This document shows, piece by piece, positions 19,085-28,229 of a stretch of DNA of 64,000 nucleotides. The notes under the pieces were generated by a model. That model searched no databases. It was not told the DNA's origin and saw only the letters and a list, made by a program, of their open reading frames with translations. Numbering within the stretch: position 1 is the first letter of the stretch; each line of letters begins with the position of its first letter. Where the stretch lies: the NCBI GenBank assembly GCA_963752345.1, contig CAVVYA010000010.1, forward strand, positions 60,177-124,176, written 5' to 3'. Source of the DNA: CAVVYA01 sp963752345 (GTDB lineage: Bacteria > Pseudomonadota > Alphaproteobacteria > SMXQ01). The translations under genes and the position numbers were made by a program.

Positions 19085-20521
19085 ATGCCCGCTAGGGTTC
19101 TCGTAGTCGATGATGTTCCGGCTAACCTCAAGATTCTCGAAGCGAAGCTGACCGCGGAATATTTCGACGTCCTGATGGCGCCCAATGGCAAGACGGCGCT
19201 GGACCTCGCGGTGCGCGAACAGCCGGATATCATCCTGCTCGACGTCATGATGCCGGAAATGGACGGCTTCGAAGTCTGCCGCCGCCTCAAGGCCGACGGG
19301 CGCACGGTCCATATCCCGGTCGTCATGGTGACCGCGTTGTCGGATACCGAGGACCGGGTCAACGGCCTGGATGCCGGCGCCGACGACTTCCTGACCAAGC
19401 CGGTCAACGACCTTATTTTGCTGTCGCGCGTCAAATCGCTCGCGCGCCTGAAGACCATCATGGACGAGTGGCGCCTGCGCGAGGAAACCTCGGGCCAGTT
19501 CGGCGGCGCGCCCGCCAGTTCCGCGCTGACCTCCGACGAAGGCATGAGCGGCCGCGTCCTGGTCATCGAGAGCGACCGCTTCACCAGCGAAAAGATCCGC
19601 ACCGCCTTGGACCGGAAGTCCTGCCCGGTCACCGTGGCGAACACCGCCAAGGGCGGCATGGAGCTTGCCGACGAAAAGGCCTTCGACCTCATCATCGTCA
19701 GCCTCTATCTCGAGGACGGCGACGGGCTCCGCCTGTGCTCGCAATTCCGCTCCGCGGCGCGCACGCGCCGGTTGCCGATTCTGCTCGTGATCGAGCAGGA
19801 GCAGTTGCAGGGACTCGTGAAAGGCCTCGAAATCGGCGTGAACGATTACCTGATCCGGCCGATCGACGGCAACGAGCTGTGGGCGCGGGTGCGTACCCAG
19901 ATGCGCCGCAAGCGCTACCATGACTTGCTGCAGGAAGATTATCAGCGCAGCCTGGCGCTGGCGCTGACCGACAGCCTGACGGGCCTCTATAACCGCCGCT
20001 ATCTGATGTCCCACCTGGGATCCATGGTCGAGCGGTCGAAGGCAGCCTCGAAACCGATGTCGATCCTGATGATCGACATCGACCACTTCAAGGTGGTCAA
20101 CGACACCTTCGGTCATGCAACCGGCGACGAGGTGCTGCGTTCGGTCGCGCTCGAGATCGGCCGTGGCGTCCGCGAATTCGATCTCACGGCGCGCATCGGT
20201 GGCGAGGAATTCGTCGTCGTGATGCCCGACACGCCGGGCTCCGCGGCGATGGCGGTTGCCGATCGTTTGCGCGAGTCCATCGCCGCCAACCGCGCCGGAT
20301 TGTCGGCTGGGGGCAAACAGGCGCCTGCGGTCACCGCCAGCATCGGCATTGCAACCCTGCTCGGACCGGGCGAGTCCGCCGACAATCTGCTGAGCCGGGC
20401 CGACGACGCGATGTATCGCGCCAAGACGGCGGGGCGAAACCGCGTGGTGTCGAGCGAACAGGATTTGCCCGAGGCGGGCGGCAGCGCGATGGCCCGTGTC
20501 GGGATCAGCCCGCTGTCGTGA
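19085..20521 (+). CDS. pleD: PleD diguanylate cyclase (REC-REC-GGDEF)
   Basis: Response regulator of 478 aa that makes cyclic di-GMP. The first receiver (1-125) has the acidic pair and phospho-Asp in LLDVMMPEMDG; the second (about 155-280) is a pseudo-receiver with Ser in place of the Asp (IIVSLYLEDGDG). The GGDEF domain (about 300-460) has the active site RIGGEEF, and the RxxD inhibitory site is present five residues upstream (REFD), so product inhibition is expected. Operon with divK. Confidence 0.93.
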   Translation: MPARVLVVDDVPANLKILEAKLTAEYFDVLMAPNGKTALDLAVREQPDIILLDVMMPEMDGFEVCRRLKADGRTVHIPVVMVTALSDTEDRVNGLDAGADDFLTKPVNDLILLSRVKSLARLKTIMDEWRLREETSGQFGGAPASSALTSDEGMSGRVLVIESDRFTSEKIRTALDRKSCPVTVANTAKGGMELADEKAFDLIIVSLYLEDGDGLRLCSQFRSAARTRRLPILLVIEQEQLQGLVKGLEIGVNDYLIRPIDGNELWARVRTQMRRKRYHDLLQEDYQRSLALALTDSLTGLYNRRYLMSHLGSMVERSKAASKPMSILMIDIDHFKVVNDTFGHATGDEVLRSVALEIGRGVREFDLTARIGGEEFVVVMPDTPGSAAMAVADRLRESIAANRAGLSAGGKQAPAVTASIGIATLLGPGESADNLLSRADDAMYRAKTAGRNRVVSSEQDLPEAGGSAMARVGISPLS

Positions 20522-20553
20522 CCTCCACGCTCCACGCGTGAAAATCCAGGCAA

Positions 20554-20584
20554 CAAAAAAGCCGCCCCCGGGGGCGGCTTTTTC
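20554..20584. terminator. Bidirectional intrinsic terminator between pleD and rpmG
   Basis: GCCGCCCCC and GGGGGCGGC form a perfect GC-rich stem, with AAAAAA before and TTTTT after. It lies between convergent pleD (+) and rpmG (-) and can serve both. Confidence 0.85.
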
Positions 20585-20611
20585 ATATGTTCTTCCGCGT
20601 GGCGCGGACAG

Positions 20612-20779
20612 CTACTTGATCTTCGATTCCTTGAACGGAACGTGCTTGCGCGCGACCGGATCGAACTTGCGGAATTCGAGCTTCTCGGTCGTCTTGCGCG
20701 GATTTTTCTTGGCCACATAGAAGTAGCCGGTTCCAGCGGTGCTGAGCAGCTTGATCAGCACGGTGCTACCCTTCGCCAT
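20612..20779 (-). CDS. rpmG: 50S ribosomal protein L33
   Basis: The reverse strand encodes 55 aa beginning MAKGSTVLIKLLSTAGTGYF and ending PFKESKIK, the standard bacterial L33 sequence with GYFYVAKKNPRKTTEKLEF. It lacks the zinc-binding cysteines, so it is the Cys-free form. It stands alone with its own terminator downstream. Confidence 0.95.
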   Translation of the reverse strand: MAKGSTVLIKLLSTAGTGYFYVAKKNPRKTTEKLEFRKFDPVARKHVPFKESKIK

Positions 20780-20923
20780 GGCGATGATTCCATATTAACA
20801 ATGACATAGACCGGCATACGGCCGGCGCGGGAAGCGGCAAGATACAGCCATCGACGGCGCTGTCAAGCCCTGCCTGGGGGGCGCGCGCGAAGCATGCACC
20901 GCCAGTTTGGCCGTTTGCCGGCA

Positions 20924-21019
20924 TCACTTCTTCGCGTCGCTGCAGCCCGCGTCCAATGGGGCGGCGAGCCGCGCGCCGATGGCCCAGCCGGCCGCTACGC
21001 CCGCGAGATGGGCTGCGGG
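20924..21019 (-). pseudogene. Rhomboid-like C-terminal fragment after the S41 protease stop
   Basis: Immediately after the TAA of the S41 protease gene, the same frame continues for about 30 codons reading AAHLAGVAAGWAIGARLAAP and ends with a TGA. The AHLAG-AGW pattern resembles the last helix of rhomboid proteases. No other part of a rhomboid is present, so it may be a remnant or a chance reading. Confidence 0.25.
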
Positions 21020-22609
21020 TTAATTGGCGTGGAGCGGGCCCGCCACCACGGTGCTGCCGGTCGATTGCAGAGCGCGGCGATAGAGCGCCGGGTTGTCGAT
21101 CAGGCGGCTCGCCACGTCGATCTCGAACGCGCGCACGTCGTTGCTGCGCGGGCAGTTCTCGCGCATGGTGTCGAGCTTGGGTCCTTCGGCGGGCGAGGAG
21201 GCGCGCCAGGCGGCCATCAGCAGCGGTAGCCGCGCCCACACCGGGCTCAATTGGTCGAGCGCCTCGTCGGGCTTGCCGCGGAACCCGCTGGTGCACACGT
21301 TGGGCAGCACGCCCAGGTTGTGCAGCGAATAGCCCGACGGTGCATGGTAGACGGACCAGGTCAGCACCAGCTCGCCGTCGTTCGGCAGAGGCGACAGGTT
21401 CTGCACCGTGCCTTTGCCGTAGGTGTTGCTGCCGACGACCACGGCGCGCCCGTCGTCCTGCAACGCCGCGGCGACGATTTCCGCGGCCGAGGCCGAGCGG
21501 CCATTGACCAGCACGACCATGGGCAGGTTGAACGACTGGTCGTTGCCCGTCGCGTCATAGACCTGCACGCTGTGCGCATGGCGGCCCTGTGTCGAGACGA
21601 TGCGGCCGGACTGCAGGAACAGGTCGGAGACGCCGACCGCCTGGTCGAGCAGGCCGCCCGGATTGTCGCGCATGTCGAGGATGAGGCCCTTCAGGCGGTC
21701 GCCCATGTCCGTGCGGGCTTGTTCGAGCGCGTGCGCCAGGTTCCGCGTCGTGCCCTGGTTGAAGCCGCTGAGCTTGATCACGGCGACGTCGCCGTGCTTC
21801 TCGAGTTGGACCGTCGGGCTGATGATCAGGGCGCGGTTGACCGACACCGCGAGCGGTTCGTCCTTGCCGTTGCGCAGCAGGGTCAGGTTGACCTGCGAAT
21901 TGATGCGACCGCGCAGCCGGTCGATGACTTCGGCCTCCGCCATCGAGGCGGTTTCGAGCCGGTCGATGCGAACCAGCAAATCGCCGGTCTTCAGCCCGGC
22001 TTGTGCGGCGGGCGATTCCGGGATGATCGTATCGACCATGACGCGGCCGGATTCGAAGTTCAGCATGACGCCGATACCGCCGTAGCCGTCGCGCGTCGCG
22101 CGCGCCGAGCGGGCGGCGGCCGCGGGCAAATAGCGGCTGAAGCGATCGAACTGGGCGAGCGATGCCTTGAACACGGCCTGGTAGAGATCTTCGCTGCCGG
22201 CGGCGCCGAGCGCCTTGGAGTGGCTGCGGGCGACGGCGATCGCGGCGGCCGTGGCGGCCGCCCATTTCTGCGCATCATCGTCGGCCGGTGCGGTCAGATC
22301 GGCGGTGACGCCGTCGGGCAGCGTGAGATGGACGGCCTTGTCCGTGACGCGCACGCTCACCGCCGCATCGATGGTGCTCAAGCCGGCGAGTCCGCTGGCT
22401 GCGATCGTCCTGCTCGAAACCGGCTCGATATATTTATCTCGGATCGTGGAATAGCCGGCGGCGAAAACCTTGGTCGCCGTCTCGCTGTCGAATGTGGTGC
22501 GTTCATCCTGGTGAACGAGCGCGACGCAGCCTGTCATCAAAAACGCCAGAGCCAATGACGGCCGGACAATTCGCCGCACCAGATGTGCCGGGCACGTGTT
22601 CCCCCTCAT
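21020..22609 (-). CDS. S41 family C-terminal processing peptidase, lipoprotein
   Basis: Protein of 529 aa with a lipobox (LMTGC, Cys28), so probably anchored in an envelope membrane. A PDZ domain (about 190-270, GIGVMLNFESGRVMV to GLKTGDLLV) precedes the peptidase domain. The catalytic Ser is in NGRSASAAEI and the Lys in YGKGTVQ. Compared with CtpA it has a longer N-terminal domain. The downstream sequence contains a short rhomboid-like reading. Substrate unknown. Confidence 0.85.
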   Translation of the reverse strand: MRGNTCPAHLVRRIVRPSLALAFLMTGCVALVHQDERTTFDSETATKVFAAGYSTIRDKYIEPVSSRTIAASGLAGLSTIDAAVSVRVTDKAVHLTLPDGVTADLTAPADDDAQKWAAATAAAIAVARSHSKALGAAGSEDLYQAVFKASLAQFDRFSRYLPAAAARSARATRDGYGGIGVMLNFESGRVMVDTIIPESPAAQAGLKTGDLLVRIDRLETASMAEAEVIDRLRGRINSQVNLTLLRNGKDEPLAVSVNRALIISPTVQLEKHGDVAVIKLSGFNQGTTRNLAHALEQARTDMGDRLKGLILDMRDNPGGLLDQAVGVSDLFLQSGRIVSTQGRHAHSVQVYDATGNDQSFNLPMVVLVNGRSASAAEIVAAALQDDGRAVVVGSNTYGKGTVQNLSPLPNDGELVLTWSVYHAPSGYSLHNLGVLPNVCTSGFRGKPDEALDQLSPVWARLPLLMAAWRASSPAEGPKLDTMRENCPRSNDVRAFEIDVASRLIDNPALYRRALQSTGSTVVAGPLHAN

Positions 22610-22644
22610 CCCCCAATCCCCCGTATGCGTCGCGTAATGACGAA

Positions 22645-23020
22645 CTACCCTTTAACCCGCAGCATCCACTGCACCCCGAGCAATGCGCCTTTGACGCGCG
22701 GCAATACAGCGAGAGTCATGGCCGAGAGTCAGCGGCAGCCAGGTCACCATGTGGACCCAGGTCGCCGGATGACTCGTCTGCTCGAGAATCAGCATGGCCG
22801 GAACGATGAAATGGCCGACGATCGCGATGGTGAAATAAGCCGGCGCGTCGTCGGAGCGATAGGCGGCGAACTCGAGGCCGCACCCGTCGCACTGTTTATT
22901 GACCCGCACATAGCCGCCGAAGATGGCGCCGCGCCCGCAGGACGGGCAACGCTGGCGGAGACCCCTGAGGAGCGCCGTGCTCCAGGATTGCGTTGAACCG
23001 GGTTCCTTACGATCGGCCAT
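22645..23020 (-). CDS. DUF983 membrane protein, one frame break
   Basis: Small membrane protein with a zinc-ribbon-like N-terminus (CPSCGRGAIF then CDGCG) and two hydrophobic segments. Near 22722 one extra G shifts the frame: after TWLPLTL the intended continuation is AMTLAVLPRVKGALLGVQW, ending at the TAG at 22645-22647. Repaired length is 124 aa, normal for DUF983. It closes the pyrB-rnr gene string; function unknown. Confidence 0.82.
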
Positions 23021-23163
23021 GGGCAAGGCAGGCACCGCTATTGATATACAACCAAAGCATAGCGAGCCGAAGGTAAAGGATTTGCTTACAACCTGCCGCA
23101 TCTTTTTGTGCATGGCAGATAGTTATTTGTGGGAGGTCGCTATCGCGGGAGGAGGCGGAGGAG

Positions 23164-25470
23164 TTACTTCCGACGGGTTTTGCCCGGCTTGCGCTGGGTA
23201 TTCTTGCGCCCGGGGCGGCGCGGGCCCTTGTCCGGTTTCGCGCCGGGGTTGCGGCGCCTCGGACCCGCTTGTCCGGCGCCGGCGGCGCGGCCTGGCGGTA
23301 AGCTTAGGCCGCTGTCACCGTGGTCCATGATGCGGAACACCAGGCTGCCGGTGATCGGGTCGGCCTCCTTGAGCAGCACGGTGACGGTATCACCGAGGGC
23401 ATAGGTCTGGCCGGTGTTGCGGCCCTGCAGCGTGTGACGCAGCTCGTCATGGACGAAGTAATCGGAACCCAGGCTGCGGATCGGGATCAGGCCCTGGGCA
23501 CCGAGGTCGTCGAGCGCCACGAACAGGCCGAACCGGGTCACGCCGGAGATATGGCCGGGGAAGCTGGCGCCCACGCGGTCCTTGAGGAAGAGCGTGATAT
23601 AGCGCTCCATCGCATCGCGTTCGGCCGATGCGGCGCGCCGCTCGGTGTTGGAAATATGCTCGCCGACGACGGCAAAGGTTCGGCCCGCTTCCTTGTCGAG
23701 ACCGCCTTCGCCCAGCCTGAGACCCGAAATCAGGGCGCGGTGAACCAGGAGGTCGGAATAGCGCCGGATCGGCGAGGTGAAGTGGGCGTAGCGGCGCAAG
23801 GCGAGGCCGAAGTGGCCGAGGTTGTCCGGACTGTAGATCGCCTGGGCTTGGCTGCGCAGCACCGTCTCATGCACCAGCCGGGCTTCCGGCTTATCCGCCA
23901 CCTTGGCCAGCAGGTCGGCGAAATTGCGCGAGCGGATGACCTGGCCGCGCGGCAGGCTGAGGCCGAGACTGCCGAGGAATTCGCGCAGCGCTTCGAGCTT
24001 GGCCTCGTCGGGACGGTCGTGCACCCGGTACATGCAGGGGTAGCCGACATTCTCCAGCGTTTCGGCAGCCGCCACGTTGGCGCTGATCATGAATTCCTCG
24101 ATCAGCCGGTGACTGTCGAGACGGGTGCGCGGCACGATGCGTTCGATCTGCCGCGCCTCGTTCATGACGACCTTGTATTCCGGCAGTTCGAGATCGAGCG
24201 TGCCGCGGCGGATCCGGGCGCGGGTCAGCGCGGCAAACGCGCCGTACAGCGGCCCGGTCACCAGGCCCGTCACGGCGGCCGGCAGATCCGACTTGCCGGT
24301 ATCCTTCATCGTCTGGACCTGCTCGTAGGTCAGACGCGCGGCCGAACGCATCAGGCCGCGCACGAAGCGGTGGCGCATCAGATTGCCGTCCTTGTCGATC
24401 CACATGTGCGCGGCGAGCACCGCGCGGTCCTCGTGGGGCCGCAGCGAGCACAGGTCGTTGGACAGCTTCTCGGGCAGCATGGGCACGACCCGGTCGGGCA
24501 TATAGACCGAGTTGCCGCGCTCGTAAGCGCTCTTGTCGAGCGCATCGTCGGGCCGCACGTACCAGGCGACATCGGCGATCGCCACGATCAGATGATAGCC
24601 GCCCTTGTTGTCGTTCGACGTATCGGCCTCGGCCCACACCGCGTCGTCGAAATCGCGCGCGTCCTCGCCGTCGATCGTGACCAGCGGCAGGCCGCGCAGA
24701 TCGTCGCGCTCGCCGAGCGTCACCGGCTTGGCGCGTGCCGCCTGATCGAGCGCCGCTTCGGGAAATACGGTGGGAATTTCCTTGGCGTGAATGACGATCA
24801 GGCTGACCGCGCCGGGATCGTCGAGATGGCCGAGCACTTCGACCACCTCGGCTTCCTGCAGGCCGGCATTGCGCCGCTCGTGCGGCCGCGCGCGCACCAG
24901 ATCGCCGGGCCGCGCGCCGCCCGTCTTGCCGCGCGCCACCACATATTCGCCTTTGGTGCGGCGGTCGGTCGGCTGGATGCGGCCCTGGCCGCGTGCCACG
25001 GCGAACACGCCGATCAGTTCGGCCGGACCGGCGGCGAGCCGGCGGATCACCTGGGCGTCGTAGCCGCCTTCCGGATCGGGCTTGAGCTTCGCCAGCACGC
25101 GTTCGCCGGCGCCGAGCGCCGGCAGCGCGTCGCGCGGCGGCGCCACGAAGATGCGCGGATAGGGTTTGTCGTCCGGCCAGTTAACCGGCTTGGCGAGCAA
25201 TTCGCCGTCGGTGTCGGTGCCGACCACCTGGATGATGGCGACCGGCGGGATCTTGCCCGGCGTGCTGAAGCGGCGCCGCGCGCCGCGCTCGACGGTTCCT
25301 TCGTGCTGCAAGTCCTTGAGCAGGTTGCGCAGCACCGTGCGTTTGGCGCCGGTCACGCCGAACGCGCGCGCCAATTCTCGCTTGTCGAGCGCGCCGGGAT
25401 GCTCGCGCAGATAGTCGAGGACCGCCTCCTTGGTCAGCGGTCGGTCGGGTGATAGGGGCTTGCGCGCCAC
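23164..25470 (-). CDS. rnr: Ribonuclease R
   Basis: Processive 3'-5' exoribonuclease of 768 aa that degrades structured RNA. Order: N-terminal winged-helix and cold-shock OB domains, RNB catalytic domain (DGEDARDFDDAVW with the metal-binding Asp cluster), S1 domain near 630-715, and a basic Lys/Arg-rich tail typical of RNase R. It begins 5 bp after topA and is cotranscribed. Confidence 0.95.
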   Translation of the reverse strand: MARKPLSPDRPLTKEAVLDYLREHPGALDKRELARAFGVTGAKRTVLRNLLKDLQHEGTVERGARRRFSTPGKIPPVAIIQVVGTDTDGELLAKPVNWPDDKPYPRIFVAPPRDALPALGAGERVLAKLKPDPEGGYDAQVIRRLAAGPAELIGVFAVARGQGRIQPTDRRTKGEYVVARGKTGGARPGDLVRARPHERRNAGLQEAEVVEVLGHLDDPGAVSLIVIHAKEIPTVFPEAALDQAARAKPVTLGERDDLRGLPLVTIDGEDARDFDDAVWAEADTSNDNKGGYHLIVAIADVAWYVRPDDALDKSAYERGNSVYMPDRVVPMLPEKLSNDLCSLRPHEDRAVLAAHMWIDKDGNLMRHRFVRGLMRSAARLTYEQVQTMKDTGKSDLPAAVTGLVTGPLYGAFAALTRARIRRGTLDLELPEYKVVMNEARQIERIVPRTRLDSHRLIEEFMISANVAAAETLENVGYPCMYRVHDRPDEAKLEALREFLGSLGLSLPRGQVIRSRNFADLLAKVADKPEARLVHETVLRSQAQAIYSPDNLGHFGLALRRYAHFTSPIRRYSDLLVHRALISGLRLGEGGLDKEAGRTFAVVGEHISNTERRAASAERDAMERYITLFLKDRVGASFPGHISGVTRFGLFVALDDLGAQGLIPIRSLGSDYFVHDELRHTLQGRNTGQTYALGDTVTVLLKEADPITGSLVFRIMDHGDSGLSLPPGRAAGAGQAGPRRRNPGAKPDKGPRRPGRKNTQRKPGKTRRK

Positions 25471-25475
25471 GGCGG

Positions 25476-28169
25476 CTAGCCCGCCGACGGTACGGCCGCC
25501 GCGGCTTTCTTGATTTTGGGCTTGGCGGCGGTCTTGGCCGGCTTCTTCTTCGGCGCCTTCTTGGTTGTCTTCGGCGCCGCGGCATTCTCCGATGCGGCGG
25601 CATCGGCCGTCCCCGCCGTCTTCTTGCTCTTGCCGTTGGCGGAAGGCTTGCCGGCTTTCGCGGGTTTGGGTGTCTTGCCGCCCTTCGCCGCGCGCGTGGC
25701 GAGCAGGGCCACGGCATCGTCCAGCGAGATGGTCATCGGATCGCTGTCTTTCGGCAGGGTGGCGTTGGTCTTGCCGTGCTTGACGTAGGCGCCGTAGCGG
25801 CCCTCGTGAACGGTAATCGGCTTGCCGTCCGCGGGATGGGCGCCGATTTCGCGCAGCGCGGCCGTCTTGCCGGCGCCGCGCGCCGCCTTGCTCTGGATCA
25901 GGTCGACCGCGCGGTTGAGCCCGATGGTCAGCACATCCTCGTCGGCGGGAATCGAGACGTAGGTCTTTTCATGCTGAATGTAGGGCCCGAAGCGGCCGAT
26001 GCCGGCCTTGATCGGCTTGCCGGTTTCCGGATGGGCGCCGACCTCGCGCGGCAGCGACAGCAGCGCCACGGCCTGGTCGAGGGTGAGCGCCGCGACATCC
26101 ATGTTCTTCGGCACCGAGACGCGCTTGGGCTTGGCATCCTCGGTCGCTTCGCCGAGCTGGATATAGACGCCCCATGGCCCCTTGCGCACGGTGACCGGCA
26201 GGCTGGTCGCCGGATCGTTGCCGAGATTGAGCGGGCCGTTGGCCAGCGCGGCGGCGGCGCTGCCTTCCTCGGCGCGCTCGATGGCGAGCCGGCGGGTGAA
26301 TTTGCATTCCGGATAATTCGAGCAGCCGATGAAGGCGCCGAACTTGCCGAGCTTGAGGCCGAGCCGGCCGGTGCCGCATACCGTGCACTGGCGTGGGTCC
26401 TTGCCGTCCTCCCCGGTCGGAAAGAAGTGCGGACCGAGCGCCTCGTCGAGCGCGTCGATCACCTGGGTGATGGTGAGGTCCTTGGTGCCGGCGACGGCCT
26501 TCGAGAAGGCCTGCCAGAAATCGCCCAGCACCTTCTTCCAGTCGATCTTGCCGTCGGAAATCTGATCGAGCTGGTCTTCGAGCTGCGCGGTGAAATCGTA
26601 CTCCACGTAGTCGTGGAAGAATTCCGAGAGGAACGTGGTGACGACGCGGCCGCGGTCCTCCGGGATGAAGCGCTTCTTGTCGAGCTGGACATAGTTGCGG
26701 TCCTGCAGCACGGAAATGATCGAGGCATAGGTGGACGGCCGGCCGATGCCGAGCTCTTCCAGCTTCTTGACCAGCGAGGCTTCCGTGTAGCGCGGCGGCG
26801 GCTGGGTGAAATGCTGTTCGGGCAGCACCGTCTCGCGCGCCAGCTTATCGCCTTCCTTGACGGGGGGCAGGATGCGACTGTCTTGGTCGTCGCCTTCGGC
26901 GACGTCGTCGCGGTCCTCGCGGTAGAGCTTGAGGAAGCCGTCGAAGGTGATGACCGAACCGTTGGCGCGCAGCACGGTGCCGTTCGCCGCCACATCGACC
27001 GCGACCTGGTCGAGCACGGCGGACGCCATCTGGCTCGCCATGGTGCGGCGCCAGATCAGTTCGTAAAGCCGCAGCTGGTCCTTCTCGACTTCGTGCGCGA
27101 CGTCCTTCGGCTGGCGCGACAAATCGGTCGGCCGGATGGCCTCGTGGGCTTCCTGCGCGTTCTTGGCATTGCTTTTATACAGGCGCGGCGATTCGGGCAG
27201 GTAGGGCGGGCCATAGTCCTTGCTGATCAGGCTGCGCGCCTGGGCCACCGCGTCGTTGGACAGCGCGACACTGTCGGTTCGCATATAGGAGATATGACCG
27301 GCCTCGTAGAGGCGCTGGGCGAGCTGCATGGTCTGGCGCGCGCTAAAGCCGAGCTTGCGCGAGGATTCCTGCTGCAGCGTCGAGGTGGTGAAGGGCGGCC
27401 ACGGATTGCGCCTGGCCTGCTTGCGCTCGACCGACTTGACCGCGAAGTCGAGGCTGGCGATGCGATCGGCGGCGCGCCTGGCGGCGGCTTCGTCGGCGAG
27501 CGAGAACTTGTCGAGCTTCTCGCCGTCGAGATGCGTGAGGAACGCCGTGAAGCGGCCGCCCTCCGGCGTGCGGAATTCCGCCTCGACCGTCCAATACTCG
27601 CGCGGCCGGAAGATTTCGATTTCCGATTCGCGCTCGCAGATCAGGCGTAGCGCCACCGACTGGACGCGGCCGGCCGAGCGCGAGCCCGGCAGCTTGCGCC
27701 ACAGCACCGGCGACAACGTGAAGCCGACGAGATAGTCGAGCGCGCGGCGCGCGAGGTAGGCGTCGATCAACGGCTTGTCGAGATCGCGCGGATGGGCGAT
27801 GGCGTCGAGCACGGCATTCTTGGTGATCTCGTGGAACACCACGCGCTGGACCGTTTTGCCCTTGAGCACGCCGCGTTCCTTCAGCAGCTCGAGCACATGC
27901 CACGAGATCGCTTCGCCTTCACGGTCCGGGTCGGTGGCAAGAATGAGATTGTCGGCGGTCTTCATCGCCTTGGCGATGTCCGCCACGCGCTGGGCGCCGC
28001 GCTCCGCCAACTGCCAGCTCATGGCGAAGGATTCGTCCGGCCGAACGGAGCCGTCCTTGGGCGGCAGATCGCGCACATGACCGTAGGATGCCAGGACGGT
28101 GTAATCCGACCCCAGGTACTTATTGATGGTCTTAGCTTTGGCCGGCGATTCGACGACGACGACATTCAT
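25476..28169 (-). CDS. topA: DNA topoisomerase I
   Basis: Type IA topoisomerase of 897 aa that relaxes negative supercoils. The Toprim domain has VVVESPAKAKTINKYLG and DPDREGEA; the active-site Tyr is in SYMRTDS. A four-Cys zinc finger (CTVCG then CSNYPEC) follows near residue 600, then several topo C-terminal repeats and a Lys/Ala-rich tail. Located between dprA and rnr as in most alphaproteobacteria. Confidence 0.95.
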   Translation of the reverse strand: MNVVVVESPAKAKTINKYLGSDYTVLASYGHVRDLPPKDGSVRPDESFAMSWQLAERGAQRVADIAKAMKTADNLILATDPDREGEAISWHVLELLKERGVLKGKTVQRVVFHEITKNAVLDAIAHPRDLDKPLIDAYLARRALDYLVGFTLSPVLWRKLPGSRSAGRVQSVALRLICERESEIEIFRPREYWTVEAEFRTPEGGRFTAFLTHLDGEKLDKFSLADEAAARRAADRIASLDFAVKSVERKQARRNPWPPFTTSTLQQESSRKLGFSARQTMQLAQRLYEAGHISYMRTDSVALSNDAVAQARSLISKDYGPPYLPESPRLYKSNAKNAQEAHEAIRPTDLSRQPKDVAHEVEKDQLRLYELIWRRTMASQMASAVLDQVAVDVAANGTVLRANGSVITFDGFLKLYREDRDDVAEGDDQDSRILPPVKEGDKLARETVLPEQHFTQPPPRYTEASLVKKLEELGIGRPSTYASIISVLQDRNYVQLDKKRFIPEDRGRVVTTFLSEFFHDYVEYDFTAQLEDQLDQISDGKIDWKKVLGDFWQAFSKAVAGTKDLTITQVIDALDEALGPHFFPTGEDGKDPRQCTVCGTGRLGLKLGKFGAFIGCSNYPECKFTRRLAIERAEEGSAAAALANGPLNLGNDPATSLPVTVRKGPWGVYIQLGEATEDAKPKRVSVPKNMDVAALTLDQAVALLSLPREVGAHPETGKPIKAGIGRFGPYIQHEKTYVSIPADEDVLTIGLNRAVDLIQSKAARGAGKTAALREIGAHPADGKPITVHEGRYGAYVKHGKTNATLPKDSDPMTISLDDAVALLATRAAKGGKTPKPAKAGKPSANGKSKKTAGTADAAASENAAAPKTTKKAPKKKPAKTAAKPKIKKAAAAVPSAG

Positions 28170-28229
28170 GAGGGGGCGTGTCTACACCATTCCCGGGCTG
28201 GGGAAAAAGCACGGTTTTTCGATGGTGTT

